Origin: Parelaphostrongylus tenuis
Taxonomy: Eukaryota; Nematoda; Chromadorea; Rhabditida; Metastrongylidae
Direction of reading: 5' to 3'
Assembly: GCA_019055375.1 (NCBI GenBank)
Contig: JAHQIW010004036.1
Span: 1-64,000 of the forward strand
Length of the DNA stretch: 64,000 bases
The translations under genes were made by a program, and so were the position numbers. Positions 35,150 to 48,834 of this stretch are shown here, piece after piece. The notes under the pieces are model-generated. The model was not told the DNA's origin, did not search any database, and worked only from the letters and a program-made list of their open reading frames with translations. Every line of letters begins with the position of its first letter. Position 1 is the stretch's first letter.

Positions 35150-38141
35150 CTTTTTTCTAAGAAAAAGAAGAGTGGCAAGAAATCGTGCACAATGTTGATT
35201 TTTACTTTGAGGAAAAGTTATTGATGCTGTTGTTGTTGTTGCTAATATACACTTAAAAAGGAAACTTTGTAAAACTTCCCACAACTTTTCTGAACACATG
35301 AAAAAGTAAACATTAGACAGACTCTTTCTCTATAACGAATCATTAAAATCGATTTTTCCACGAGATTGTGGGATTTTCTTAAAACACGGGTAGTGACCTT
35401 CCAACATTAGTCAACTCTCTGCATGAACTTAACTATTAAAAAACTGATGGAGTGAACATCGTGTGACACCAACAAAAGCGATGTGCGCCGGTACTTGTAT
35501 CTTGCTTCGCCTTTGCATTCGCAAAACACAGGTTTTCTAATTACATTGTTGCTTGTTGTATTAGTTATACCAATATTTAGAGCTTTTTACCAACAAAAGT
35601 GAAGAAATTCTACATGAAACTGACGGAAATTCTTTCGTTATTATAACGAGACTACGAAAAATTTTACTATTATGAACTTTTTAGTGACCCAGAAGCGAAG
35701 TGAAGGCAATCCTCTTGTCTGCTCAACTATAGAACTTCGCTGATGCTGTACAGCAAAGAGGCTGGAAATGCTAACAAATTTGAATTCCACACGACAACGC
35801 TCGTTTGAGTCTTGTGAATAACTCAGCGTACACTAATCACATTTTTCTAATTTATTCTTTTCCATCCTATATATTCTGAGAGATCACATTTTCCGACTAT
35901 ACATCATAGTTCGCAAATATTTCAAAATTTTCAGGTATTTACAAAAACAAACTCTGGACTATGTGCCTCAAATTGCTGGCGATGACAAGGAATACTTTGA
36001 TTGGTGGTTAGTTGATTGAGTGGACAGCGTCCAAAGTTCTACAAAACGAATGTTGTTGTTAGGTATTGATGAAGATTATGTTTTTGAAGTTTTTGAAATA
36101 ATCTAAGTTGCCTATTTTACATGAGCAGTCATCACAATTTGCTGTGGGAGCTACAGCACATCTGGCATTCGATTCGTTTCCTAGTATTCATCCTCTACTT
36201 TATGGTCTTTGCATATTCCGCGCAATGCATCGGTCGCTACTTGAGGTTTTGAATTCTTTCTAAATGTTCTAGAATGCTAATCGAAACAATTCTCTTTGCA
36301 ATGTCAATGGGAAGCCAATCTATAACCTTCTCTAAGACGTTTGATGAATGATTCGCAGAAAGCGTTGGGAAGATGATAGAATTAATGCCCGCTTGCCATT
36401 CACATTATGATACACCACATCACTAGTCACTGTGCAACCCCGCCCGAACAACATTATGAAATCTTTCCTAGGTAACAAGATACTCACGTGTCAGCAGCTC
36501 TCGATGGTTTCGTAGCACATGATCGGCAAATGGATGCCAAGATGGTGGCGAAGCCTGTATTTTACAAAGAAAGTGTAACACATTGTGTAAATCATCACAA
36601 GAAGAAAGGAAAAGCGAATATTTGTGAAACACTCTACAAATGTTGCCTTCAAAAAGAAAATTCCCTTGCATTTGCTTTGTCATTTTTTTTCATTCGCATT
36701 ATTCTACCCATTCGAATTTATTCCAGTTCACAATTCACTGGATTACTCTGAAGCTTAGATCGTGAGCAATAAACATATATCTTTATTTCACCGACCTCGG
36801 AGCTTAAATCATAAGTGGTAAGAGCATTATATGGGAAATTCTGCGTATATACATCATTCAGTGATCTGCGCCTACTGTGTTTACAAAGTAGGTGACATGT
36901 CTGACGCTAAAATTGCATAGATTGAAGATGTAATCTAAATGTTACTTCCGTCGAAAACACTCACTTCTTAAACTTTTTGTTGACCCACACTGTCAAAAAC
37001 TGTTGAAAACCCACATAAGCAATTTGCGATGTCAACAAAGAATTCATGTCCGTGGCAAGCTGGCTCTCAAACTGACTGATTTTCACAAAGGTAAGTAGCT
37101 TCTTTGTCATTTTTGCAACAGATTATGTCGTTGTTGAAATTTATTTGCCGTATGCTAACTGAAAAATAGAAGTAGACTTTCTTCGGATTTCCAGGATATC
37201 TTAAATAATTCACAGTGCACGAGAGAAACTTAGAAACACAAGGTCACAATGAAAACGCGAAAGTGAATTGAAATTTGCACCCAAATTTGCGAACCATTGA
37301 AACCGATAGTAATCAATTGCAACAGCAACTATTTTGCATTTTCATATTCCTCGTCTCATCACGATGGATTTATGCAGCCGAATGTGAACCAAGCAACAAA
37401 AGTTGATATCACAACTAGGGTTTCACACTGGACAATGTTTGCATTAAGCGTAAAAGTGCCTTGTGACTCGATTTCACTCATCATCACAAAAGATAAAGAA
37501 GATAAAGATGTGCGATCTTTATCTACGGACGTCTACTACTCATATTGCGCTACACTAGAGAATACGAACAAGCCGCTTGAAAACCCAGCACGAGGTGAAA
37601 CATAACTATTTTTGCGTTCAAAATTTCTGAAAGATCACCTCCGATATTTCGGCACTTTTACCATTTGTAATGGCTTCCACACCATTCAGAAACTAGCGAT
37701 ACACGTCTTTAATCTTATTTTAAATGTATTCCGCATTCGTTTTCTACTTTCCAAAGGCTCGCGGATTGATTCTTTACAGAGGATAATAAAAGTTGGAGAC
37801 TATTGTCTGAGAATGAGAATGAGCTGATCAAATCGAAGTTTTATTCAAGTTCGTCGTTCATGCTAGTTCATGATATATCACTAATGTGTCATGGAATTTC
37901 ATCACTGTTCAGGTCAGACTATAGAATTGCCCGAGGAACTACATGATGCCCATAGCAGCAGTGAATATGTCCATGAATTGGCTTGACGAACATCTGCCAT
38001 CAATGGTAAATTTGCCTAACCAAGTAGCGAATGATAAATCTGGATTACAAACTCCACAAACTGCGTGTCTCTCCTTCTCTTAGGTTTCCAAGTAAGTTCC
38101 AGAACGTGATCCAAAAAATTCAAAAATTCATTTTCTAAGTA
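35150..38141. other. no recognisable gene
   Basis: Several open frames of 70-100 codons occur (for example 36488-36751 and 37297-37605 on the plus strand), but none has a recognisable motif, conserved repeat partner or convincing splice sites. A TTG triplet run lies near 35229-35241. Confidence 0.45.
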
Positions 38142-38148
38142 ATCGAAA

Positions 38149-41100
38149 GTATTACCTGTATCACCTGCATCACCTGTCGTCCCGTTGATAGTCGAGTGAC
38201 TCAACGGGTACCACCAACTCTTCCATTTTTTCCTATCGCATACAAGAGTAGCCCAGTTGGTCCTCCTCGCTCTAGAGATTCGCTGAGCATCATATCTTTC
38301 TTCTATCGCTTTCGTGAAGAAATCTGACCAACGGGTCGGTGGTCTTCCTGTAAGGCGTTTGATGCCCCGAGTAATCCAGTCGGTAATGCCTCTCGTCCAT
38401 CGGTTGCCGTTGAAGCGCATAACGTGTCCGGCCACCTTATTTTCGATATCCTGGCGTGTAGAACGGCGTCTCTGATTTTCGATCGTTGACTTATGTCGGA
38501 ACTTCGGATCCTTTCTCTCATTTGCGAAATACGGGATACTCCTAGCATCGACCTTTCGACCGCGCTTTCAAGAACGCCAACTGATCTTTTATCCTGCTTA
38601 TGCAGCAACCAGGTTTCTACTGCATACGTTAGGGCATGGATAATTGTCGAGTTGAACAGGTGGGCACGGAGTCGGATGTTCTTAGTCCTCTTTACTACAT
38701 CTTTGATGCTCATAAACGTTCTCCAAGCCGCTCGTTTCCTCCTGCTCAACTCTGAAGCTAGGGCGTTCATCATATTGATTTCACGACCTAAATAGACGAA
38801 ACTGAAGCATTCGGAGATTGTTGTTCCTTTGAGCGTGAATGGTGCATTCAAAACCCATCCGTTCTTCATGAACATCGTTTTTGTTAGATTTAGTTGAAGA
38901 CTAATCTTTCCACAGGCGTTATCGAAATCGATCACCATTTGTTTCGCTTGGCTGATGTTTGGTGTTATGAAAACGATATCGTCAGTAAAGCGAAGATGGT
39001 ATAATGTCGACCGTCAATTTTCATTCCCATTTCATCCCATTCTAATGTTCGCATGACTTTTTGTAGGGTGGCAGTGAATAGTTCTGGCGAAATTGTGTCA
39101 CCTTGTGAAACCCCTCTTCTTACGTCAATGGTGATATTGTTGCAGAATGCAGACATTTTGGTCGTGAAATCTTTATAAAGCTCACATAGGACCATTATGT
39201 GCCGAGTAGGGACGCCCTGGCTATCCAGAGCTTCTACAACTGCTTCTGTTTCCACTAAATCACGGGCTCTTTCCAGATCGATGAAAGTGAGACAGAGTAT
39301 CTGTTTGTACTCTCGTGAAACTTCAATGAGTCTTGCAATCGTGTGGATGTGGTCTATGGTACAAAATTTTTCGAGACCCTGCTTGTTCGCATGGCTGTCC
39401 GTCGTCCAGTGTTCTGTCAATCCTGTTTAGAACGACTCGAGTAAAGAGTTTGTAGACAACGGACAGCAAGCAGATTGGGAAACAAATTGCCTACGTCGTG
39501 ACGGTCCCCATTTCTGAACAACAATACGGTCATGCTGGCTTTCCATTGAATAGGAACCTTGCACATTGACAGGTAGCGAGTAAAGAGCCGAGCCAGGGTG
39601 CTGATGAGAACTGGCGGTAGGTTCTTCAGGTGTTCTGGTCTTATCCTGTCTGTACCGGGTGTTGTTCTGTTCTTCACCGACGATATAGCATGTCGGATTC
39701 CGGAAGAGAGGACCAGTGGAATGACTTTTCATCCTCTTTTAATTTATATGATGGTTAGAAGACATGGCTGGCAAGGAGATCCGAGTAGTATTGGCGGATA
39801 ATCTTCTCTATAGCTCTTCTGAATGCTGTAAATGTCCCGTCAGTGTTGGAGCGCAATCATCTTGGTCTTGTAGTTGGCGAAGCCTCGTTGGGCTTTGCAA
39901 ATGCTCATTTCAGCTTCTGCAGCTTCTGCCATAGCTGCTGCTCGTCTCTGTTTAAAGTCTTCTTTGATCGCTTCTCTGCAGCGTCTCGCAGTTTCGGACG
40001 TAAGGTTTCGGTTGCGTGTAGCTCGTGCAATTCCGTGTTGACGTACTAGCTCGAGTGTCTGCGGAGACAAGCGTCTCTTCGTGACCTTAGGACTCACGCC
40101 TTTCATAGCGCTAACGCGAGAATTTTTCAACGAGTCGATCGTATTTTTCGTCGATGATGTTGACAACAGTATCTTCCCAAGAGGCGAATAATGATTTGAA
40201 TATATCCTAGTTTATGATAGTTGTGGGCCTTCTGTGTTCAAACTTAGCAGCTTTCTCTCCTCTCCGCGAAAAACAGAACGTTGCGCGAAGGAGGCGATGG
40301 TTTGGTACCGTATAGTACTTAGGAACAGCAGCGACATCGGTCAGGCAAAACCTTGATTTACTAAGATGTCGTCTATTTCGTTATGGCACTCTCCATTGGG
40401 AGACTCCCACGTCCATCGCTAAGAGTGAGGCTTTTGAAATAGTGAGCTTCCAGGATGATTTGGGTCGTCATGGTAACTCAGATAGGCCTCTCACCCTGTT
40501 TGTCCCATTCTAGTACATGGGTACCCATGTGACGTTATTCAGACGTTCTCCTAGGTTCAAATTTTGCATTAAAATCTCCGACAATAACCTTGAAGAATGT
40601 ATGATCCTCTCTGAAAATTTTTCGAGATCCATATAGAACGCTTCGACCTCGTCTTCGTCATAGCGTGATGTTGGTGCGTAAGCACTGAAGATTGTCAAAG
40701 CCGGTATAGAACCACATCATTTCAACCGTAATCGTCCGATACGGGTTGTTGGTTGCTTGAACGAATCAATGTTCACGGTCGAATTCGATTTGACGAGGAC
40801 GCCAACGCCACCGACACCTCTGTTATCGCATGTTCCAAGGAACAGTTCTTCCCTGGTGTCATAAACAGCGTGAAAAGGATGGCGCCTTCTCGTCTCAGCC
40901 TCGCCAATGACGTCGCACCTTATCCTTCCTTTTTGAATCAATAGATCTTCTACAGCGGATTCGTGAGCAAAGGTTCTTACACTGTAAGCACCGATCGTCA
41001 TTTTAGTCCATTTCGATCTTGGCAGCCTATTTTGTCTCTGAGATTTTAGCAGCCTCTCCATACTCGTCCTATCTGGCGCTGCCTTACCAATGGCCCTTTC

Positions 41101-41504
41101 GAAGTCAGGAAAATGAGGCCCAAATTTGTTACTGTTTTTGGCATTTTGATACACAACGTATAGATTGCCAGGCTCTAAACGTGTGGCTGGGTAATCACGA
41201 GTAGCTTGCCAGTCTCTTTGGGAAGAGCGGGAGGAGCTTATCTGATGGAGGCGACTCCTGACCGCCTCCCATGTACTTCCCCGCCGCTTGGTTGAAGGCC
41301 TTTGGCCTACTTGACTCGTAGAACTAGATTTTTTTGTCAAGTCGGCGCTGCAGAAGCAGATCGCTCACCCCAGAATCCACCTGCGTCTCTGGGATGCACG
41401 CGGTCGCTTTTGGTTCGCGTTTATTGCCCTATCCACCACCTGGGGATGTGCCACGTGCCCTCGCGACTAACTGAGCGGGGCCCTTCAAAGAGGGAGGTCC
41501 GTGG
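38149..41504 (-). mobile_element. RTE-type retrotransposon, copy C, nearly full length
   Basis: At about 3.36 kb this is the normal size for an RTE. The 5' leader (41504-about 41340) matches that of copy D. The reading then gives an N-terminal extension and the APE-type endonuclease: MTIGAYSVRTFAHESAVED near 41010, CDNRGVGGVGVLVKS near 40820, and VGDFNAK near 40565-40590, the conserved nuclease motif. The linker and RT follow: LTFIDLERARDLVETEA near 39275, GVSQGDTISPE near 39105, palm box LRFTDDIVFIT near 38985 with both Asp kept, and LYLGREI-type text near 38790. It ends in AGHVMRFNGNRWTR and a 3' tail of TGATGCAGG/TGATACAGG units (38151-38185). The sequence ATCGAAA flanks both ends (38142-38148 and 41505-41511), a candidate target-site duplication. 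Frameshifts near 38.95, 39.42, 40.2 and 40.7 kb make it inactive. Confidence 0.92.
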
Positions 41505-41554
41505 ATCGAAAACATCAAATAACAGTAATGTAGTATTCTCCGTTTACGTGGATG

Positions 41555-41800
41555 CAATTCTACCAAAGCTCCGTCAAAAAATCAATTTCGCGCTCATGAA
41601 ACTTGAGTTTTCTTGAATCGCTTGAATGATTGCTTTTCGACCAATTCCATGCTGTCTTTTGTATCGTGGTTGATCGGAGGCCAAATCAGTATCTCCACTG
41701 TGAAATTTTGTGAACCAATTATACGCCGCAGTTCTACCTAAAACTCAGCTGCCTTTTACACCACTGATGTTGCCAGATTCCGTTTGAAAATTGATCCATG
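41555..41800 (-). pseudogene. mariner transposase N-terminal relic
   Basis: On the minus strand a Met codon at about 41800 starts MDQFSNGIWQ. After frame changes RTAAYNWFTKFHSGDTDLAS (about 41730-41670) matches the second HTH of mariner, followed by GRKAIIQAIQENSSFMSAKL. It abuts the 5' end of RTE copy C. The catalytic half is missing, perhaps removed or displaced when the RTE arrived. Confidence 0.6.
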
Positions 41801-42265
41801 GCATTGACTGTTTTTGAAACCTTGCAATAAACGTGCAAAATAATTCCAAAGAAAGAATGCTTGAAGCCTAAGCGAGGTTGGTACGCCAGGGAAATACACT
41901 GGTGTTTCGCAGATCTCGCCCATCTCGTCAGTGACCCACGCCCCACAATAAGCAGTGCGCTGTAACAAGGAGAAGAGTATGTGGTATGACACAGTGTACA
42001 GTGATCACCACTTCTTAGTCGATGGATCTTGGCTGCAAAAACAAAATTGATAGATGGCATCAACTGTTTTTGAAACCTCGCAATAAACATTCAAAATAGT
42101 TTCAAAAGAAACCTCTTGAAGTCTAAGCGCTGTTGGTACGCCAGAGTCACACGAGGTTTCAAAAACAGTCGACACCATAGATCAGTTTTGTTCTGCCAGC
42201 CGAGATCCATCGACTAAGAATTGGTGATGAACCAGTGTCATTGTATACTATGCCATCACCACATA
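41801..42265. repeat. palindromic cluster of mariner 5' leaders
   Basis: The leader preceding the mariner start (about 41805-41890: ACTGTTTTTGAAACCTTGCA through GAGGTTGGTACGCCAGG) recurs in the same orientation at 42058-42147. A segment at about 41968-42070 (CTTAGTCGATGGATCTTGGC) is the reverse complement of about 42152-42250. The GGTTGGTACGCCAG end resembles mariner terminal repeats. The block therefore contains at least three copies of one leader in both orientations. Confidence 0.55.
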
Positions 42266-45200
42266 CGCCTCCCTACTTGCTATCAATCCCGATGACTTGG
42301 TGTTGGAATGCGAGCCGGCTTAGGACCTCTACGACAAAGCAGCGTTCGAAACTAAGACGTGGAGAGCAGTCGGATATGTATGGCGATATTTCGTTCATAA
42401 AGATTCGATAAACATTCAGAGTCAGTAGATATTCGGAATAAGATGAGTGTGCTGTGCTATGGAAGAAATGGCGAAGGACTAAACATAATCCAGTTCTCAC
42501 ATTTTTATTTAATTAAGAAAGTGAGTAATATAGCTCGACAGTGCGGATTCCTCTAAACAGCTCAGGCGTGATGAGGCGGTTAGAGTCTTTCTGAACCTTT
42601 TGATGATTTGAAGGCATCAAAAGTGGTATAAATTTTACTGAGAAGTTCTTCTTTTTATAAACTCTAATGTTCTGTCACCCAGTCAAAGCTGATCCACGAA
42701 GTAAAGTTAATAACTTTCTTTAAGATGTCTATGATTCGACATATTATAGGTGAAGGTGCACTTAGCACCACGTTACTCACATCAAAAATTTTGTGAAATG
42801 GCTCTGTTATTTCTCAAAGAAAAAATGTCGACTGAAGTAAGATCAGTGCTTCATAATTTGATTAACAGTCACGATGAGATAAATCACATAGAGGATAAAA
42901 TGAAGACGTAAACTTGGAAAGGGTGGGGCGCGCATTTGATTTCATCATTTATCGTCAATGTGATCGGATATGTATTGGGTTTATATGCAAGGGCTTTCAG
43001 TGACCTGGATTTTGTTTAACCAAAGAGTAGGACCGAACGAAAAATTACGTGTATCACGGGAATATCTCCATCGCTGTACTAACGTGCTATCATTATCCTA
43101 AAAGTCACAAGGCACGTATGAATAGCGAATAGTAGTTCGATTTTGTTTATGACTCCAAACCATCAACACAAAATGAACCTAACTGAATGAGAAAAGACGT
43201 GAAAATTTGCTGATCTCTGCCAGAAAGACACGACCTCCCTCATTCACTGATGATAAACTTATCAACTTAATTTTTTGAAGTATGAAAATCGTTTACCCTT
43301 TCGCATATTGGTCAAGACTTGGTTTCAAAAAGTGAATTTATTAAACAAACAGACTTTTTCTCAACAGCACAAGATAAGATTGCGCTTTCCATACGTAAGC
43401 AATGTGTGCGATCGCCGAGTTTGTACTGGATTTCAGTTTTTTCCATTGTATCATTGTTTTTCCGAAACTTGAAAAATGCGCCTCTAAACTTCTAGCTTGA
43501 AGTATCATCTGAGGTTGCTTAAGCTCTTCAGTGGTGCCTTACTTATGAGAAACGATAACAATATGAAAATTTTGAGAGGTTCTCCTTATGATTCTGGATG
43601 CATTAAAAGTGATAAAGAAACAGGCTACTGAACAACAATTGGACGTATAACACAAAAATTCGAGGCAACCTTCTTCGCATACCGAACCAATTCCTGCTTT
43701 CATCGTGCACTGTAAAATGACATTCTACCACTTCAAGTCGAGAAGTTGGTACGACACTTATGGTCTAAGATGAAAGCGATAACTTAATTGCGTGGACTAC
43801 CGCAAACGGTTGTATAATTTTCACATGCAGTCAATCACCTATACAGTCTTTAATGAGGTCGAATGGCTGCGATATGATTTTCTACGATTTTAGGACCATA
43901 GAAACACGGAGCTTCGTTGTGGTTCGATACGATGTGGAAGATGTACGAAGTGGTTGAAATGGGAGGGAAGTGGGGCGATGACTTGCCAACCTTTTTTGCC
44001 ACGTGAGTGACAGCGCGCATAAGTAGTTACATCTCAAGTAGGACCTGAATAGTCTTCAATCTTAGAAATATTCTTAGATATTCTTTTATCTCGATAAGAG
44101 GAAGAAATGTGATTTTATTCATTCACCTAACTACTTAATTCATTACTATGCACACCACAGAAACGAGTAATGACTATGGTGAAACTTGCCAGTTTTTCTA
44201 ATAATATTGTGCTTAGATTTCCTTTCTGTTAATGGCGTAGTTGAGAAACTTAGATGGTTGTAGACTGACAAAGAATGAGATGAAATTTCAACTTCTGTCA
44301 ATAGATTAAGCCCTGAGAAATCTGATAACAGCGTGAATTTTTGAAATGAGAAAACACAATGATTATCAAAAACAACTCATAATTCTGGAAAAATCCGTAT
44401 TAAAGCGATTTTTTTTTTTGAAATCAGCACAATGTATCTCGCTGACAGTGTAAAAATCGTAGAGACTTCAGTTTATTGTAATCTTCATAAATTCTATCAA
44501 GAGAAATTTTTTTTAACTGCTACAACCTGAGTTGAAACGTGGAATTACGACAGGATTACATAATCGCATAACGACCATAATAGCCAATCAAATTCTGTGG
44601 CTCTGAAGTTTGTCAAAAACCTTTAGATATTGCACATTGGCATACAACAATCTGGATTTCATGGATTGTACTCCACTGTACGATGTCATGTTCACTCGTA
44701 TCATTCCCGCCAGGGGTATATGTCCTGAGAGAAGGAAAAATTGTCGTGAGGAATGGCATCGATTTCATACATAAATGATATAAAGAAGATAAATTAAATT
44801 ACTAAATAGTGCCTATTTCCGACTGGTGATGGTTCTGAATCCTCAAGTGTGTATGGTTTGGCACGATTCGTCTCAGCAACAATTGCTAGTTCATACAGAT
44901 TATCCATCATTTCCACATCTGTTTTAGAACATCGGGCAGAATTTAGATGTTTCACGATGCTCGGACGTTAAGAAAAAAAGAGCGAATGATTACCAAGATT
45001 AGCTATATTGTCGTCAACATATGTGTGGGTATGGGTTAACGGTCAAAAGGGTTATATGCGCACACTAATTGAAAGCTATGAAAGGGAGGTAAAGAGCGGC
45101 GAAAAAAAATTTATATGACTGGGATGGTGGTAAACTATGAAAAGTTCCATAAACTGTCCAATGTGGATACTTGGTTGATTGAGGGGTCTATATTCAAGAC

Positions 45201-46895
45201 CTGTACGGACCCTGACACATGAAAATGTGCTACTTTGCTTGTTTTGTTTATTGGAATCCGAGTAAGAATGACCGGAACTTCTATAAGTCGCCACCACATT
45301 AGAGCCGTAACAGGTCTTTGGGGATCAGAGGGAGATTATCATCTTGCAACTAGTAGCTACCAAGACTGCGATCATTCCTGGTACGGTATGATCTTAGTTC
45401 AGGTCTTCTAAGTGGAGAAGTCGGACCCTTTCTCAGCTTGCATGGGCGCGTTGGGGATTGAACTCTCCGCTGTTCTTCGTAGTCCTGCACCCAGGAACAC
45501 CTCGCTCTCCGTTCTCTCCCTCCTTCGCCTCCTTTCTCCCTCCCTTCTGACCACAATGAGGCTGTAAACCATTTGAAACCATTTGAGAATGAGTGTCAAA
45601 CAAGCATGAGAAATTCACATCTACTAAGACAACTATTTCATGAAGAAAATAAAGGTAACAAGAAAGTTTTTTGAGCACAGTCTATATTCTCCATGAATAC
45701 GCTTAAGCTAATATAATATTCTTTTAATGAAGTTTACCACAGGGTGGTAATTTTTGTTAGGATAAAAGTTTAGTTGCCAGTAACATCTTGAAAAATTGAT
45801 GAAAACAATCCAACCATTCATGCACCCTGCAAACGAAGGCGACCACACAGCATGGTATTGATATTTTTACAGTACTTAAATTTCTAGCCCGCTATGAAAA
45901 TGAACGAGTGAAAAAGCATTGACAGAAAGTAAAATCTATAGAAATCGTACTACTTTGAGTACAGTTTCCGTTTTCGTGTTTTTTATCTCTAAGAAAGCAC
46001 GTAGATTTGAGGTACCGCAAGAGTTCTATTTATCTGAGAAGGATACAAAGTTATTCGTCAAAATAACAATGCAGTATATTCTCTAAACATTGTACTCAGA
46101 AGACGGGACAAGCAGTGAAGTACGTTTGCAAATCCAGTCGCTAGCTCATGCTGATTTTTCAGCTTCCTGCAAAGTTGTTGATGATGCTGGGTGTTCTTCA
46201 GCCTTTACTCGTATTTCCGCGTTCTCTAGAAAAGTAAGCAACGTTTTGATTAGTTGTGAAAGGTTATCTCTGAAACATTTATAGATTAAGGTGCTTCTAA
46301 AAAACACATATATCTGTATGCGGCACCTTCAAACTGAAAATTTGGCAATAATACTATTCAATCTCAAGCTTGAAAATTCAGTATCTGATTGTAAATCCGA
46401 GACGTCTGCTGTCTCTTTAAGCAGAGTGAGAGAGCGGTTTTTCACATGTCAATACCATGCCTAGACCTACAAATCACAAGATATTAGTTGTACATTTATT
46501 TGTAATGCACTATTAGAAACAGTTCACGCGACAGCGCTGCGTGCTAGTTATGACAACAAATCTTAAATCTCCGTGGATTGAAAAAAGACGTCTATGATTA
46601 TCATTCGCCTTCTATTGGACGGCAATGTTTCTGACATTATTCAGAAGTAAATGCCTAACTTTTAATCTGCTTATGAAGCACTGTTAAAACATAAACTTTG
46701 ACCTTAGCTCACATGTCGGTGTCCTCAAACACCCTCGGTCAGAAAACGGTGAAGTGCTGTGCAATCTAGACAAAGAAGGGACTTTGAAACGATACAATCC
46801 TTCAAAATCATCTTTCTTGTAACCTCGGCGTCAAAGTCAATTAAGTCAGTATCAAAGATTAACTGTTTCAGCCTGTACGAGATTGATAGCTGTTG
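42266..46895. other. gene-poor stretch without recognisable features
   Basis: I found no transposon motif, domain or exon here. Near 45420-45560 a pyrimidine-rich block with a box-B-like GTTCAATCC (minus strand, about 45463-45455) may be a small polymerase III-derived repeat, but this is weak. Open frames over the purine-rich minus strand of that block are low complexity. Confidence 0.4.
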
Positions 46896-46926
46896 TTGAA
46901 CAACAACAACAACAACAACAACAACA
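46896..46926 (+). repeat. CAA trinucleotide microsatellite
   Basis: About ten CAA/ACA units in tandem. The poly-Val frame on the minus strand is an artefact of this tract. Confidence 0.9.
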
Positions 46927-48834
46927 CTACCAATTTCATGCCGGCTCAAACAGCTAAGTCGCTATTGAGTAAGATACGATCAAAAACAGTGTGCAGTGAG
47001 TATGTATATCATTACGACGTGCGATACAATGAAGTGACGAATTAGCTTTTCTTTGACAAGTCCATAGATGTCGACGGCATCCAACTAGCACACAGAATTC
47101 GTATGCTGTGGTGTGAAAGCGAACAGCCCTATTAACGACAGCGGCCACCTTAGCGATTGTCTAGTCTACTAATCTTGTTACATCAATAATTCTAAAACGA
47201 TTAACTATCACTATAAGTGCTGATCATGTAGAGAGCCGTCACGATAAAGCTAATCTGGTAAAAACAAAAATTACTCTATTTCCTTCCTTTGGTGTTTTCG
47301 AATTAGTTTATACCGCAATGACACTATCGAGCATGGCTTCACTTGACCGACAGGTTAAGTAAATGGTGATTTTTCGTCTCGACTCCGGAGTGATAGAAGG
47401 CTTAGTAAGCACAGGACAGCGATCAAGCCGACGACTATGTATATATAGCAGGCTGCCTTTGATCACTGTGCTACACGTCTACTTGGTGGGACTGTCACAA
47501 CTAACTTAATATGAAAACGTCCGAATTAGAAAAACTGGGACCAAACCATGGTAAAGCATACTGGGACCGTGACATAATGGAGACGACGGTAATGAGAAAC
47601 ATGTGACGCTACCAGCGAATATCGAAGTGATCATAAAGAACGATTTCTCGACAGTTTCTCTTAACAACAGTGCAAATATGATAAACCTTCAAGCTAATAT
47701 AATTAGTCATGAAAGTCACAAATACAGCTATATTATATATATATATATATATAGTAAATTTGGAAAGAAAGACTGATGCGAGTCTCTTTTCCTGCATTTG
47801 ATACGTTAAGTCTAGAACTGATCATTATTTCAATACCATTGGAAAATATCTGCTGGAAATCTGCCACTTATGACAAAAATTTTTACAGCTATCCCCATAA
47901 CTGATAATGGATATATTCAGCGTGGCATAGAACAAATACATAACAGCATATTGGAATCTCGGGACTAGCGTAGATGGCATTTTTATTTTAGCGAATCTGT
48001 CCACGTCTGACGTCTTGATGGCGCCTACAACACTAGAGAGGAATTATTCAAGCATCTCCTCGATAATAGTTTCTCTTCTGTTATTTAGGACATGCCATTC
48101 CATTCTCGTTTCTTTTATTCGGTATGAAAGTGCCCATTCGCATGAAGACATTTTTAGTTCGGTTTATTTGGCGGCGCTGCTTACTGTTTCCGCTAAATGT
48201 TGAGCTTTAACACACTCGAAATCGCACCTGTGCCCTTAACCATCTGTCCAAACTTTCGCAAAATATACCGGGGATTTTCAGGATACACATGAGGCAGCAT
48301 ATATAGACTATTCCATAGCCCAATAGAACCACCCTGAAGTAAATTACTCAGCGCTCTAATAAACCATACATTATTAATACGTTCACGAAAGAAGTCGATT
48401 ATCAAAAAGAACTCATTGTATGTACTACTTTACTCCTACAAATCACAAGGAGATCAGTCATCTCAAAGCATGTCATACCTGTCCAGTGATAAAATCACAT
48501 TTTTTTGACCTTGCTCAAAGATGTATGATTACTGCAATATAATATAACGAAAAAGCAGTCGAATATATAGGTATTGTTTAATTTACGAGCTATGAACAAT
48601 CAGCTGTTGATCACTACAATGTCGGATGATCATATTACAGGGCATGTAGGGCTTTGTTGTTTCTGCAGTGTAAAGTGGTCTTTTCACCTTGCGTGCGCAC
48701 TGTGACATCTTCGTCTTCGATTCCTCTGTGTGTAGGAGCAATGTGGGCTGTCGTAGCTTAAACTATTGATGAGTGTTATAATAGAATAATGATGCAAAAT
48801 CCTTAGCATCCGAGTAACTAAAGCCGTTTAATCC
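46927..48834. other. no gene; one short AT microsatellite
   Basis: The only feature is a (TA)n tract at about 47731-47753. No recognisable coding sequence. Confidence 0.45.

Noticed and set aside
35930..36030. Possible mariner C terminus (segment ending DDKEYFDWW)
   Set aside because: Only a few residues resemble the DGEYF motif and the preceding RW block is absent, so it is too weak to call.
37297..37605. 102-codon plus-strand open frame considered as a gene
   Set aside because: No recognisable motif, no paralogue and no convincing splice context; chance open frames of this size occur elsewhere here.
45350..45678. Overlapping basic minus-strand open frames
   Set aside because: They follow a purine-rich low-complexity tract that is open in all frames; no conserved residues were seen.
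46725..46949. Open frame with a poly-valine segment
   Set aside because: It is produced by the CAA repeat on the opposite strand and has no other domain.
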